A DNA stretch of 64,000 nt from Steroidobacter gossypii (GTDB taxonomy: Bacteria > Pseudomonadota > Gammaproteobacteria > Steroidobacterales > Steroidobacteraceae), in NCBI RefSeq assembly GCF_016801985.1, contig NZ_JAEVLS010000001.1:1116001-1180000 (forward strand), in the 5' to 3' direction. Of this stretch, positions 18,161 through 26,872 are shown piece after piece. Made by a program: the position numbers and the translations under genes. A model generated the notes under the pieces. It saw only the letters and a list, made by a program, of their open reading frames with translations, was not told where the DNA came from and did not search any database. Within the stretch, counting starts at the first letter, position 1, and every line of letters begins with the position of its first letter.

Positions 18161-19222
18161 TCAGTCGAAGCTCCGTAAAGCGAGGCCGCACGCTGTCAAT
18201 AATGCGGTCGCGTCTTTCTTTACCGCCTGCGCCTTGGCTTTCTGACTTACCTTCATCTGACCCAGAGGATCGCCACGGTGAGATTCGATGCCGACGCGAC
18301 TTTGGATCATTTCCGCCGCGCCCGGGATGTTGGCGCAGCCGCCACAGATCAAAATCTGTTCAGGCTGCTCCCGGCCGGCGCCGGAAGCCAGGAAGAACTG
18401 CAGCGAGCGGCTCACCTGCTGGCACATGTCGTCGATGAAGGGTCCGAGCACTTCGGTCTCATAATTGCCCGGCAGACCGCCTTCTTTCTTGGCGCGCCCG
18501 GCCTCTTCCATGCTCAGGCCGTAAGTGCGCATCACTTCTTCTGTCAACTGCTGCCCGCCGAAGGCGAAGTCGCGGGTGTAGATCACTTTGAGATCGCGCA
18601 GCACGCTGAACGTGGTGGAGCTGGCGCCGAAGTCGACCACCGCGATCACCCGTCCCAGGCCGCCGTCCGGCATCTGGTGTGTCAGAAGACGGCACGCATT
18701 CTCCAGTGCAAACGCTTCGACATCGACGATGCGCGCGGTCAGACCGGCAGCGGCGCAGGCCGCGAGGCGCTGTTCGACATTCTCCGAGCGGGTCGCGACC
18801 AGCAGCACGTCGAGCATGTCCGGATCTTTTTCGGAAGGGCCGATCACTTCGAAGTCGAAGCTCACTTCTTCCATGGGGAAGGGGATGTACTGGTCGGCCT
18901 GCAACTCGACCTGGCCTTCCAGCTCGTTATCGCCCAGCGTGCGCGGCATCTGAATGACTTTGGTGATCGCGGCGTCGCCGCTGATCGCCACCGCCGCTTC
19001 CTTGGCGCGCGCGCCTGAACGCTTTACCGCGCGCTTGATGGCTTCGCCCACTGCGTTGGCGTCGACAATGGCCTTTTCGTTGATCGAATTGGGCGGAGTG
19101 GCTTCCGCTGCATAGGATTCCACACGGTATTGACCGCCGCTCATGCTCAATTCGATGAGCTTGACCGAGGAGGTAGTGATGTCCAGGCCCAGGAGAGGCC
19201 GGGATTTTGCGGTTAACAGCAC
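18161..19222 (-). CDS. pilM: Type IV pilus assembly ATPase-like protein PilM
   Basis: 353 residues from a GTG at 19222 with an upstream AAGGGAA ribosome site; no in-frame ATG lies near. It has an actin/FtsA-like fold: 'PLLGLDITTSSVKLIELS' (phosphate 1), 'VIAVVDFGASSTTFSVL' (phosphate 2) and 'ILICGGCANIPG' (adenosine motif). PilM is the cytosolic ring that binds the PilN N-terminus. It is the first gene of the pil operon, divergent from the PBP1A gene across 411 bp. Confidence 0.96.
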   Translation of the reverse strand: MLLTAKSRPLLGLDITTSSVKLIELSMSGGQYRVESYAAEATPPNSINEKAIVDANAVGEAIKRAVKRSGARAKEAAVAISGDAAITKVIQMPRTLGDNELEGQVELQADQYIPFPMEEVSFDFEVIGPSEKDPDMLDVLLVATRSENVEQRLAACAAAGLTARIVDVEAFALENACRLLTHQMPDGGLGRVIAVVDFGASSTTFSVLRDLKVIYTRDFAFGGQQLTEEVMRTYGLSMEEAGRAKKEGGLPGNYETEVLGPFIDDMCQQVSRSLQFFLASGAGREQPEQILICGGCANIPGAAEMIQSRVGIESHRGDPLGQMKVSQKAKAQAVKKDATALLTACGLALRSFD

Positions 19223-19633
19223 GCTGGTTCCCTTTCTTGATCAGACACTTAAGTGACGATCGTAGAGCGGAGGCGAAACACGGGCGGCAACTATATACAG
19301 CCGTGACTTAAGTTGAATGTGAGGAGCCTCACGAAATACCATCGCGGTATTCCCGCAGCAAAACTGCTTTTTTTACAGTATTAAGCGCGCTTCATCGCGT
19401 TCATCCACTGCGAGCCAAAGCAGATCAGAGTCTTATCGCCGCGTTCAGGCGAACCCCGAATCCTGGGACGAACCGGCAGACGAACCCATTGCCAGGCACT
19501 ACAGTCGAACCCGGCTGTGGCCCGATCGAACGACGCCCCAAATCGTCGCCCGGATTATGTACAACAGCTAATATTGCCCAGCGCAGTTTGATAAAGCAAA
19601 CGGCGAAGCAAGGACTTAGGATCTCTTATTGTC
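19223..19633. other. Divergent pilM / mrcA intergenic region with paired ACTTAAGT palindromes
   Basis: 411 bp without a gene. The 8-bp palindrome ACTTAAGT occurs twice, at 19247-19254 and 19306-19313, on the pilM side, which could be operator half-sites or chance. The near-palindromic GTGAGGAGCCTCAC lies at 19319-19332. The rest, up to the mrcA start, is less GC-rich than the genes. No clear sigma-70 promoter pair stands out. Confidence 0.4.
19319..19374 (+). terminator. Hairpin cluster ending in a T-run (candidate attenuator or small-RNA end)
   Basis: Three consecutive stem-loops on the plus strand: GTGAGG-AG-CCTCAC (19319-19332), AATACC-ATCGC-GGTATT (19335-19351) and GCAG-CAAAA-CTGC followed directly by seven T (19355-19374). 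The last has the form of a short intrinsic terminator. It lies upstream of mrcA with no plus-strand gene before it, so it could end a short leader or small RNA. The stems are short. Confidence 0.4.
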
Positions 19634-22111
19634 ATGCGACGTTACTTCAAATCCCCCCTCCGTTTGATTCTCGCGGGACTGCTGGGCGTGACCGGCGCGG
19701 GGGTGCTCGGCATGCTCGGGGCCTATCAGTACCTGCGACCCGGGCTGCCCGACGTCACCACCATCAAGGACATCCGGCTGCAGGTGCCATTGCGCGTGTT
19801 CAGCCGGGACGGCCGGTTGATCGCTCAGTTCGGTGAGCAGCGGCGTATTCCGCTGTCGTTCGAGGCCATTCCCAGCCAGATGATCAACGCGGTGCTGGCG
19901 GCCGAGGACGATCGCTTCTTCCAGCACGGTGGCGTCGACTATCCGGGCCTGGCGCGCGCAGTGCTGCGACATCTCCTGTCCGGCAACAAAGCCGAAGGCG
20001 GCAGCACCATCACCATGCAGCTGGCGCGTGGCGTGTTCCTCAGTCCGGAAAAGAGCTATCGACGCAAGATGGTGGAAATCTTCACCACGTTTCGCATCGA
20101 GCAGGAGCTCACCAAGCAGGAAATCCTGGCGCTGTATCTGAACAAGATGTTTCTCGGCCAGCGCGCTTACGGCATCGGCGCGGCAGCGGAAGTTTATTAC
20201 GGCAAGTCGGTCGACCAGCTGACGCTGCCGGAAATCGCGGTGATCGCGGGCACGTTCCGATTGCCCTCTCGAGACAATCCGGTCGCGAATGCCGAGCTGG
20301 CGCGTCAGCGCCGTTCATACGTGCTGCGTCGCATGCGCGAAAAGGAGTACATCACCGAAGAGGAATATCAGGCGGCATTGAAAGCGCCGGTCGAATCGAA
20401 GCTGCACGGTCCAGCTGTCGAAGTGGAAGCGCCGTACGTCGCCGAGATGGCGCGAGCTGAGTTGTTCAATCGTCTTGGCCCCGAGGCGTACACCGCGGGC
20501 TACGAGGTTGTGACAACCGTCGACAGTCGGTTGCAACATGCCGCAGTCAAAGCGCTGCGCGGCGCATTACTCGATTACGATCAACGTCACGGATATCGCG
20601 GCCCTGCGGGACGCGCGACGTTGCCATCCGGCGCGCGAGAAAAAGAGTGGTCGCAGGCGCTCGAAGAATATGCAGTGCGCGGCGGCTTGGAGCCCGCCAT
20701 CGTCGTTTCGACCGAAGAAAAGAGCGCGGTCGCGTTCTCACGCAATGTCGGTCGGGTGAACTTGGGTTGGAGCGCGATCAGTTGGGCGCGCAGCCCGTTG
20801 CCGGATGGCAGCGTGGGACCGCAGCTGCAACGTGCGAGCGACGTGCTCGCGGTCGGCGACATTATTTATATCGCTCAGGAAACATCGGGAAACTGGCGCA
20901 TGGTGCAGATTCCCGAAGCGCAGGGCGCGTTCGTCGCAGTCGATCCGCAGGACGGCGCGATCTCCGCGCTGATCGGCGGTTTCGATTATTTCGCCAGCAA
21001 CTACAACCGCGCGGTGCAGGCCAAGCGTCAGCCAGGCTCGTCGTTCAAGCCGTTCCTGTATTCGGCGGCACTCGATCACGGCTTCACACCCGCGACCATC
21101 GTGAACGACGCGCCGCTGGTGATCGAAGATGCCGCGCTGGAAGGCAGCTGGCGCCCACAAAACAACAGTCGCTCGTTCGGTGGCCCGATGCGGCTGCGGG
21201 AAGCGCTGGTGCGCTCACGTAACCTGGTTTCGATTCGCGTCATGAACTCGATCGGGCCGGCGTACGCGACCCAATTCATCGAGCGATTCGGATTTCCCGA
21301 AAACAGCCTGCCGCGCAATCTTTCATTGGCGCTGGGCACGGCGCAGGTGTCGCCGCTGGAAATGGCAAGCGCCTATGCAGTGTTCGCCAATGGCGGCTTC
21401 CGCGTCGAGCCGTACTTCATCCAGCGCATCATCGCCGCCGACGGCAAGGTCGAGTTCGAAGCTCAGCCCAAGTTCGCCTGCGCCGACTGCGTGCAGCCCA
21501 CGGCTGAAACCGAAGGCGGCACCACCAATCTGCTGGATGCGCCGATCACCTCCAGCCTCACCGACGAGACTCGCTGGGGCGGCCGCACCTATCTGCAGGA
21601 AAAATCGCTGGCGCCCCAAGTCATCTCGCCGCAGAACGACTATCTGATGACCGACATGATGATGGACGTGGTCAAGCGCGGCACCGCCGTGCGCGCCCTG
21701 CAATTGAAGCGCGGCGACCTGGCCGGCAAGACCGGCACCACCAACGATCGGCGCGACGCCTGGTTCTGCGGCTACAACAGCTCGCTGGTCGGCACCGCCT
21801 GGGTCGGCTTCGATCAGGAGCGCTCGCTCGGTCCGGGCGAGGAAGGCAGCCGGACCGCGCTGCCGATGTGGATCTACTTCATGTCCGAAGCGTTGAAAGG
21901 AGTACCGGAGCAGCGGCGCACGCCGCCGCCGGGATTGGTTTCCATGCGCATCTCGGCGGACACCGGCCTGGCGGCGCGCCCCGGCGATCCGGATGCTATT
22001 TTCGAGACATTCATGGCGGGCCATCTGCCGCCGCAGGCCGAACTCGACACCGCTCTGCCGGTGGGGGACAGCGACGAAGAGAACAAGGAAAGCGACGACT
22101 CTCTGTTCTAA
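19634..22111 (+). CDS. mrcA: Penicillin-binding protein 1A (bifunctional transglycosylase/transpeptidase)
   Basis: 825 residues. An N-terminal membrane anchor (LILAGLLGVTGAGVLGMLGAY) is followed by the GT51 glycosyltransferase domain with 'AAEDDRFFQHGGVD', 'GGSTITMQLARGVFLS' and 'KEILALYLNKMFLG'-type motifs, then an OB-fold insert, then the transpeptidase domain with SxxK in 'QPGSSFKPFLYSAAL', SxN in 'VRSRNLVS' and KTG in 'LAGKTGTTNDRRDAW'. The C-terminal tail is acidic. It polymerises and cross-links peptidoglycan in the periplasm. Its position divergent to pilM is typical for gammaproteobacteria. Confidence 0.96.
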   Translation: MRRYFKSPLRLILAGLLGVTGAGVLGMLGAYQYLRPGLPDVTTIKDIRLQVPLRVFSRDGRLIAQFGEQRRIPLSFEAIPSQMINAVLAAEDDRFFQHGGVDYPGLARAVLRHLLSGNKAEGGSTITMQLARGVFLSPEKSYRRKMVEIFTTFRIEQELTKQEILALYLNKMFLGQRAYGIGAAAEVYYGKSVDQLTLPEIAVIAGTFRLPSRDNPVANAELARQRRSYVLRRMREKEYITEEEYQAALKAPVESKLHGPAVEVEAPYVAEMARAELFNRLGPEAYTAGYEVVTTVDSRLQHAAVKALRGALLDYDQRHGYRGPAGRATLPSGAREKEWSQALEEYAVRGGLEPAIVVSTEEKSAVAFSRNVGRVNLGWSAISWARSPLPDGSVGPQLQRASDVLAVGDIIYIAQETSGNWRMVQIPEAQGAFVAVDPQDGAISALIGGFDYFASNYNRAVQAKRQPGSSFKPFLYSAALDHGFTPATIVNDAPLVIEDAALEGSWRPQNNSRSFGGPMRLREALVRSRNLVSIRVMNSIGPAYATQFIERFGFPENSLPRNLSLALGTAQVSPLEMASAYAVFANGGFRVEPYFIQRIIAADGKVEFEAQPKFACADCVQPTAETEGGTTNLLDAPITSSLTDETRWGGRTYLQEKSLAPQVISPQNDYLMTDMMMDVVKRGTAVRALQLKRGDLAGKTGTTNDRRDAWFCGYNSSLVGTAWVGFDQERSLGPGEEGSRTALPMWIYFMSEALKGVPEQRRTPPPGLVSMRISADTGLAARPGDPDAIFETFMAGHLPPQAELDTALPVGDSDEENKESDDSLF

Positions 22112-22147
22112 AGTTCGAGCTGGCCTGTTCCGACTACGGGTACGAAG

Positions 22148-22768
22148 ATGAGCAAACGAAGCAACCCACGCGCCGAGCAGCTGCGCATGGCGCTGGCGCA
22201 GGAAGCGGCTCGCATCATGTCCGAACAGGGCATCGACGATTACGGGCTGGCCAAACGCAAGGCGGCCGAGCGGCTCGGCGCCACCGACATCGCGGTGTTG
22301 CCCAAGAACACCGAGATCGAAGCGGCGCTCGAGGCGCATCAACGCCTGTTCGAAGGTCACAAACATTCCACTGCGTTGAGCGCGTTACGTCGCACGGCGC
22401 TGCAGGCGATGAAGCTGCTGGCCAGCTTTCAGCCGCGGCTGGTCGGTCCCGTGCTGAGCGGCACGGCGTCGGCGCACTCCGAAGTGAACTTGCACCTGTT
22501 CGCGGACAGCCCGGAGCGAGTCACGCTACATCTGATGGACAAGAACATCCCGCATCACCTCGCCGAGCGGAGGCTGCGTTACGAGCCCAATCGCCTGGTC
22601 GCGTATCCGGTGGTGCAGTTCGTGGCGGGAGATCGCGAGATCGACGCCGTCGTGTTTCCTATCGACGGCATTCGTCAGTCACCGGCCAGCCCGGTGGATG
22701 GCCGGCCGATGCGCCGCGCGGACGCGGCCGAATTGGAATCGTTGCTGGAATCGGCAGACAACGACTGA
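22148..22768 (+). CDS. Conserved protein of unknown function (possible nucleotidyltransferase-like fold)
   Basis: 206 residues, no signal peptide or membrane segment. A basic N-terminal helical region ('AEQLRMALAQEAARIMSEQGIDDYGLAKRKAAERLG') leads into a domain with 'RLVGPVLSGTASAHSEVNLHLFADSPERV', which resembles the substrate-binding strand of small nucleotidyltransferase-fold proteins, though no clear paired Asp catalytic motif is visible. It follows mrcA by 36 bp on the same strand, so it may be co-transcribed, and is convergent with gltA. I do not recognise a characterised homologue. Confidence 0.7.
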   Translation: MSKRSNPRAEQLRMALAQEAARIMSEQGIDDYGLAKRKAAERLGATDIAVLPKNTEIEAALEAHQRLFEGHKHSTALSALRRTALQAMKLLASFQPRLVGPVLSGTASAHSEVNLHLFADSPERVTLHLMDKNIPHHLAERRLRYEPNRLVAYPVVQFVAGDREIDAVVFPIDGIRQSPASPVDGRPMRRADAAELESLLESADND

Positions 22769-22792
22769 AGCGTCGCTGCCTGCCCGAGTGAC

Positions 22793-24088
22793 TCAGCGCT
22801 GTTCGATCTCGACGTATTCGCGCTTCGCCGGACCGGTGTACAGCTGACGCGGCCGGCTGATCTTCATGGTCGGATCCGCGATCATCTCCTGCCAATGCGC
22901 CACCCAGCCGACGGTGCGCGCGATTGCGAACATCACCGTGAACATCGACTGCGGGATGCCGATCGCGCTGTAGATGATGCCGGAGTAGAAATCCACGTTC
23001 GGATACAGCTTGCGCTCGACGAAGTACTCGTCCTTGAGCGCGATCTCCTCCAGCTTCAACGCCAGTTCGAACAGCGGATTGTCGGACTTGCCGAGCTTCG
23101 CCAGCACCTTGTGACACATGGCGCGGATGATGGTCGCGCGCGGATCGAAGTTCTTGTAGACGCGATGGCCGAAGCCCATCAGGCGGAAGTTGTCGTTCTT
23201 GTCCTTGGCCTTGGCCAGATACTTCGGCACGTTCTCGACGGTGCCGATCTGCTCGAGCATCGCCAGCACCGCTTCGTTCGCGCCGCCGTGCGCCGGGCCC
23301 CACAGGGCCGAGATGCCCGAAGAGATCGCCGCGTACGGATTGGCGCCGGTGCTGCCGGCGAGGCGCACGGTCGAAGTGCTGGCGTTCTGTTCGTGATCCG
23401 CGTGCAGAATGAACAGCAGGTCCAGCGCCTGCGCCTGCACCGGATCGACGCTGTACTGCTCGCACGGCACGGAGAAGAACATGTGCAGCAGGTTCGAGCA
23501 GTAATCCAGATCGTTGCGCGGATACATGAAGGGCTGACCCAGCGCATGCTTGTAAGCGGCCGCGGCGATGGTCGGAATCTTCGCGATGATGCGATGAGCG
23601 AAAATCTCGCGATGGCGCGGGTTATGGATGTCCATCGAGTCGTGATAGAACGCCGCCATCGAAGCCACCACGCCCGACAGCATCGCCATCGGATGCGCGT
23701 TGTGCTGGAAGCCGTTGAAGAATCGCAGCAGCGATTCGTTGATCATGGTGTGGTACTGGATGGCGTGCGTGAACTCGCCGAGTTGCTCGCCGGTGGGCAG
23801 TTCGCCGTTGATCAGCAGATACGCCACTTCGAGGAAGTTGCTCTTCTCGGCCAGCTGCTCGATCGGGATGCCCCGATGCAGCAGCACGCCCTCGTCACCG
23901 TCGATGAAAGTAATTTTACTTTCGCACGACGCCGTGGCCATGAAGCCCGGGTCGAAAGTAAACATGCCGTGATCTTTGGCGAGGCTGGCGATGTTGAGCA
24001 CGTCGGGGCCGAGCGTGCCGCTCTTCACTTCGGCGAGCGACTTCTTGCCCGTCGCCAGATTGGTCAGTTCAAACTTCTTATCAGCCAT
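22793..24088 (-). CDS. gltA: Citrate synthase (type II)
   Basis: 431 residues from the ATG at 24088 ([10 protein letters not shown]); the frame stays open to 24151 but without domain sequence. Conserved segments: '[20 protein letters not shown]', '[12 protein letters not shown]'-type oxaloacetate site, '[48 protein letters not shown]' containing catalytic His residues, and '[14 protein letters not shown]' with the third catalytic region. This is the hexameric, NADH-regulated proteobacterial type. It condenses acetyl-CoA and oxaloacetate, the entry step of the TCA cycle. Monocistronic by position. Confidence 0.97.
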   Translation of the reverse strand: MADKKFELTNLATGKKSLAEVKSGTLGPDVLNIASLAKDHGMFTFDPGFMATASCESKITFIDGDEGVLLHRGIPIEQLAEKSNFLEVAYLLINGELPTGEQLGEFTHAIQYHTMINESLLRFFNGFQHNAHPMAMLSGVVASMAAFYHDSMDIHNPRHREIFAHRIIAKIPTIAAAAYKHALGQPFMYPRNDLDYCSNLLHMFFSVPCEQYSVDPVQAQALDLLFILHADHEQNASTSTVRLAGSTGANPYAAISSGISALWGPAHGGANEAVLAMLEQIGTVENVPKYLAKAKDKNDNFRLMGFGHRVYKNFDPRATIIRAMCHKVLAKLGKSDNPLFELALKLEEIALKDEYFVERKLYPNVDFYSGIIYSAIGIPQSMFTVMFAIARTVGWVAHWQEMIADPTMKISRPRQLYTGPAKREYVEIEQR

Positions 24089-24435
24089 GAAGCTCATTCC
24101 GCAGACAGATGCCACAGGGGAGCCTGACCGGGCGCTTCGGTAAGGGAGCATCTGGCCAAGCCGTGGAAAACGATCGTGCCCGTCCGTAGGCGACGCTCGT
24201 GGCGGCTTTTTGCAAGCGCAAAAATCGGAGGCGCAGACTTACACGTCATCGCCGACGAATCAAGCACGATGACCGCCGGGCGACATTAGTTCTGTGCATC
24301 GCGGATGCAGCGACGCTATAGCGGGAATTCACGCCCTGCGGCGAATCGAATCGGTGGCCTTCAAGTCCTGCGCTGTCTATTAGGCGCGCTTATCACTTCT
24401 TCGACGAGATTGATTTCACGTGGTCGCAAGCTCAC
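24089..24435. other. gltA upstream region with a 7-bp inverted repeat
   Basis: 347 bp with no gene. TTTTTGC-aagc-GCAAAAA at 24207-24224 is a perfect inverted repeat about 120 bp upstream of the gltA start, a possible operator or weak hairpin. I see no convincing promoter pair. The stretch near 24290-24435 is less GC-rich and lies just downstream of the M48 protease stop. Confidence 0.35.
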
Positions 24436-25926
24436 TCATTCGACGATTTTGATCAGCTGTCCGGGCTGCGGCTCCTTGTTCGGGTACAGGTCGTTGAGCA
24501 GGCGTAACTGCTCTTCGGCGTACTCGGGCAAGGGTGATTTTTTCGCCAGGTCGGCGATGCGCGTGGTCTCAGTCGCGCGAATCGTCTTGATCTTGTAGGG
24601 CTCGGCCAGCGCGAACTCGTTTTGCTTGAGCCGACGGAAGGTTTTTACCGTCGACATGAACAGCGGATCGGCCTTCGGCGTGCCGGTGGACGCCTTGCTC
24701 GCGCCGGCAAAAATGTAAGCAAGGTTGTTGTGATAGATCACGACGTAGCGGGTCGGCATCATTCCGAACGGCGTGCTGGCCGCGCGCACGACCGCGGTGT
24801 AACCCTGCAATCCGTTCACTTCGATGGGTTCGGATTGGCTGGCGCTCGAGCGAGCCAGCAGGCGCGACAGGAATTCACGCGGGCCGGTGTTCGGCGGCGG
24901 CGCCTGCGTCTGCATTTGCAGGACACTGTCTTTCTGCGGCGAAATCGCGATCACGCGGTCCGCCTGGTTCTCCACGTTCCAGCCAGTCGGGAACACCACC
25001 GTGAGCCCAAGGTCGGCGTGATAGAAGCGATTGCCTTTGAGCACGCCTTGCGAGCGGCTCGGGCCCATCGGCAGACCTTCGATGACCTTCAGATATTTTT
25101 CGCGGCCGGGATCGAGATTGTCGGTCGGACCGCCCTTGAGCTTGTCCGCCGCTTTCACCACTTCGGTGAGACGCTGATCGTTGTCCGGGTGAGTCGCGAA
25201 CACCCCGTGATAGACGCGCGGTTCGCGCTTCTCTTCGCGGGCGCGGGCGATCTCGAACATTTCCTGGTTCTTCAGCAGCCGCACCACGTCGATCATGCTC
25301 TCCGACGAGTAGCCGGTCTTGGTCAGATACTCGGCGCCGAGGCGATCGGCTTCGAGTTCTTGGTCGCGACCATAGCCGCTGACCAGCGCCGCGCCGGCGT
25401 AATTGGCCAGACCGGCCAGATCGGCGCTGCCCGTGAAAATGCCGACCGCGGCCGCGCCGATGTTCGACAGCGTGGATTTGCTCTGCTGGCGCACCGGATG
25501 GCGCGCGGTGATGTGGCCGATCTCATGCCCCAGCACGGCGGCCAGCTCGGCCTCCGAGTTGAGGTAATTCATGATGCCGCGGGTGATATAGACGTAGCCG
25601 CCGCCGGTGGTGAACGCGTTGATGTCCTCGCTGTCGAGGACCATGAAGTGATACTCGAGATCGGGCCGGTGGCTGGCCTTGGCGGCGCGCTGCCCGACCT
25701 CGTTCACATACGCCTGCAGCTGCTGGTCCTCATAGGGACCGCCGAACTGCTGCACGATCAGCGGATGAACTTCCTTCGACTTCTTGATCTCGCCCGCCTC
25801 GCTCTGGAAGACCAGATCGGGGCTCCCGGTCACGGGATTGGAAGCGCAGCCGCCAAGCAGGGCGGCCGTGCTGCCTGCGGTGAGGGCCATCAACAATGCG
25901 GCGCGAAGAGTCTTGTTCAGCGGCAT
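24436..25926 (-). CDS. M48-family metalloprotease lipoprotein (BepA/YfgC-like)
   Basis: 496 residues from the ATG at 25926. The signal peptide ends in the lipobox LLGGC (Cys27), so it is an outer- or inner-membrane lipoprotein facing the periplasm. Zinc motif HEIGH with H134, E135 and H138 in 'AAVLGHEIGHITARH', third ligand Glu in 'DQELEADRLGAEYL'. The C-terminal 250 residues hold a beta-rich domain, and the last 55 resemble a LysM-like segment ('LLNDLYPNKEPQPGQLIKIVE'). Family members degrade misassembled outer-membrane proteins such as LptD or BamA substrates. It stands alone between gltA and rpmE. Confidence 0.9.
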   Translation of the reverse strand: MPLNKTLRAALLMALTAGSTAALLGGCASNPVTGSPDLVFQSEAGEIKKSKEVHPLIVQQFGGPYEDQQLQAYVNEVGQRAAKASHRPDLEYHFMVLDSEDINAFTTGGGYVYITRGIMNYLNSEAELAAVLGHEIGHITARHPVRQQSKSTLSNIGAAAVGIFTGSADLAGLANYAGAALVSGYGRDQELEADRLGAEYLTKTGYSSESMIDVVRLLKNQEMFEIARAREEKREPRVYHGVFATHPDNDQRLTEVVKAADKLKGGPTDNLDPGREKYLKVIEGLPMGPSRSQGVLKGNRFYHADLGLTVVFPTGWNVENQADRVIAISPQKDSVLQMQTQAPPPNTGPREFLSRLLARSSASQSEPIEVNGLQGYTAVVRAASTPFGMMPTRYVVIYHNNLAYIFAGASKASTGTPKADPLFMSTVKTFRRLKQNEFALAEPYKIKTIRATETTRIADLAKKSPLPEYAEEQLRLLNDLYPNKEPQPGQLIKIVE

Positions 25927-26047
25927 GGCGGCGTCCGTCTCGGCAACGGCAGGGGACGCCATTGCACTCTATAGATCTATGAGGATGCAAATCGTCGCGA
26001 GTTCGCTCGTGGATTCCCTGGCGTTCGGTCTGCCAGCGCAAAGACAA

Positions 26048-26080
26048 AGGGGCGCCCCGGCGGAAGACCGGAGCGCCCCT
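26048..26080 (-). terminator. Rho-independent terminator downstream of rpmE
   Basis: AGGGGCGC (26048-26055) pairs with GCGCCCCT (26073-26080), with an inner CCGG/CCGG stem and a 7-nt loop. On the minus strand the stem is followed by TTTGTCTTT. It ends the rpmE transcript about 140 bp past its stop. Confidence 0.8.
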
Positions 26081-26152
26081 TCTCGTGTAGAGCCCTGCTG
26101 CTGAACCCGTGCTTAACGCCGACTGCCACTAAGGCGGCGCTGCGCGGGCCGC

Positions 26153-26204
26153 ACTTGGGGGTTGCTCTTGGAGGTTGCACTGGGGGGCTGCCTTTGGGGG
26201 CAGC
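26153..26204. repeat. Four tandem copies of a degenerate 13-bp repeat
   Basis: Consecutive 13-mers ACTTGGGGGTTGC, TCTTGGAGGTTGC, ACTGGGGGGCTGC and CTTTGGGGGCAGC lie between the rpmE stop and its terminator. The plus strand is G-rich with four G-runs, so a G-quadruplex is possible. No coding function is apparent. Confidence 0.7.
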
Positions 26205-26217
26205 CCGAAGTCGCCTG

Positions 26218-26418
26218 TTAGCGGGCGTACTTCTTGCGGAACTTGTCGACGCGACCGCCGGTATCGACGATCTTCTGCTTGCCCGTATAGAACGGATGGC
26301 AGTTGGAGCAGACTTCGATCTGCAGGTCATGACCCAGCGTGGAGCGGGTAACGAACGAATTACCGCAGCTGCAGACCACGTTGATCTCTTTGTACTCGGG
26401 ATGGATGCCGTCTTTCAT
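26218..26418 (-). CDS. rpmE: 50S ribosomal protein L31
   Basis: 66 residues, full length. Zinc-binding Cys residues at 16, 18, 37 and 40 (CSC and CSNC) mark it as the zinc-containing L31 form rather than the zinc-free paralogue made under zinc starvation. The characteristic '[24 protein letters not shown]' C-terminus is present. It has its own promoter (26461-26489) and terminator. Confidence 0.98.
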   Translation of the reverse strand: MKDGIHPEYKEINVVCSCGNSFVTRSTLGHDLQIEVCSNCHPFYTGKQKIVDTGGRVDKFRKKYAR

Positions 26419-26460
26419 GGGACTGTATCTGTGGGCGTGCCGGGCGGAAAAAAGGGGCGC

Positions 26461-26489
26461 AGTGTAGCGGCCGATCCGGAGCCTCGCAA
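26461..26489 (-). promoter_or_regulatory. Sigma-70 type promoter of rpmE
   Basis: On the minus strand TTGCGA (-35), a 17-bp spacer and TACACT (-10), ending 42 bp before the rpmE ATG. Spacing is ideal and both hexamers are close to consensus. Confidence 0.75.
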
Positions 26490-26544
26490 GAAAAAAACTT
26501 TCGCCTCCAGGGGGCTCAATGGATTCGTAGGTACTTGACTGCGG

Positions 26545-26756
26545 TTATCCACAAAGCCTGTGGATAAGTGTGTGGATGACTGACCGCGATGGCAAGCCCG
26601 AAGCTTGCAGAAATATGACGCTGTCAAATTGCTCAATTTTTCACCAGGGCATTTCTACCTGCGCAATCAATAGGTTACGAGGCGCTCCTGATATATCGCA
26701 TGTAATTTTGTCATCAACGTGGGAGCAAACCAACAGCGCTTCAGGTGTGTGCATAA
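26545..26756. promoter_or_regulatory. Cluster of DnaA boxes flanking an AT-rich stretch
   Basis: Three perfect matches to the DnaA box TTATNCACA: 26545-26553 (+, TTATCCACA), 26559-26567 (-, read as TGTGGATAA) and 26748-26756 (-, read as TGTGCATAA). A one-mismatch box (TGTGGATGA) lies at 26571-26579. Between the third and fourth boxes is a stretch clearly richer in A and T than the genome (about 26605-26730). No gene lies in 26419-26872. This looks like a DnaA-binding locus: an origin, a titration site, or a DnaA-controlled promoter region. Confidence 0.6.
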
Positions 26757-26872
26757 CCCCGCGGGCCGAGGGCCTAAGGATTCGGTTTTCAAAGAAAATT
26801 TGGTCTGACAGAGCGGGTCGTCGGCGAGTGCCGGATGCAGTTATTCGGCGTCTCGCCACGGTCGGATTCGGC

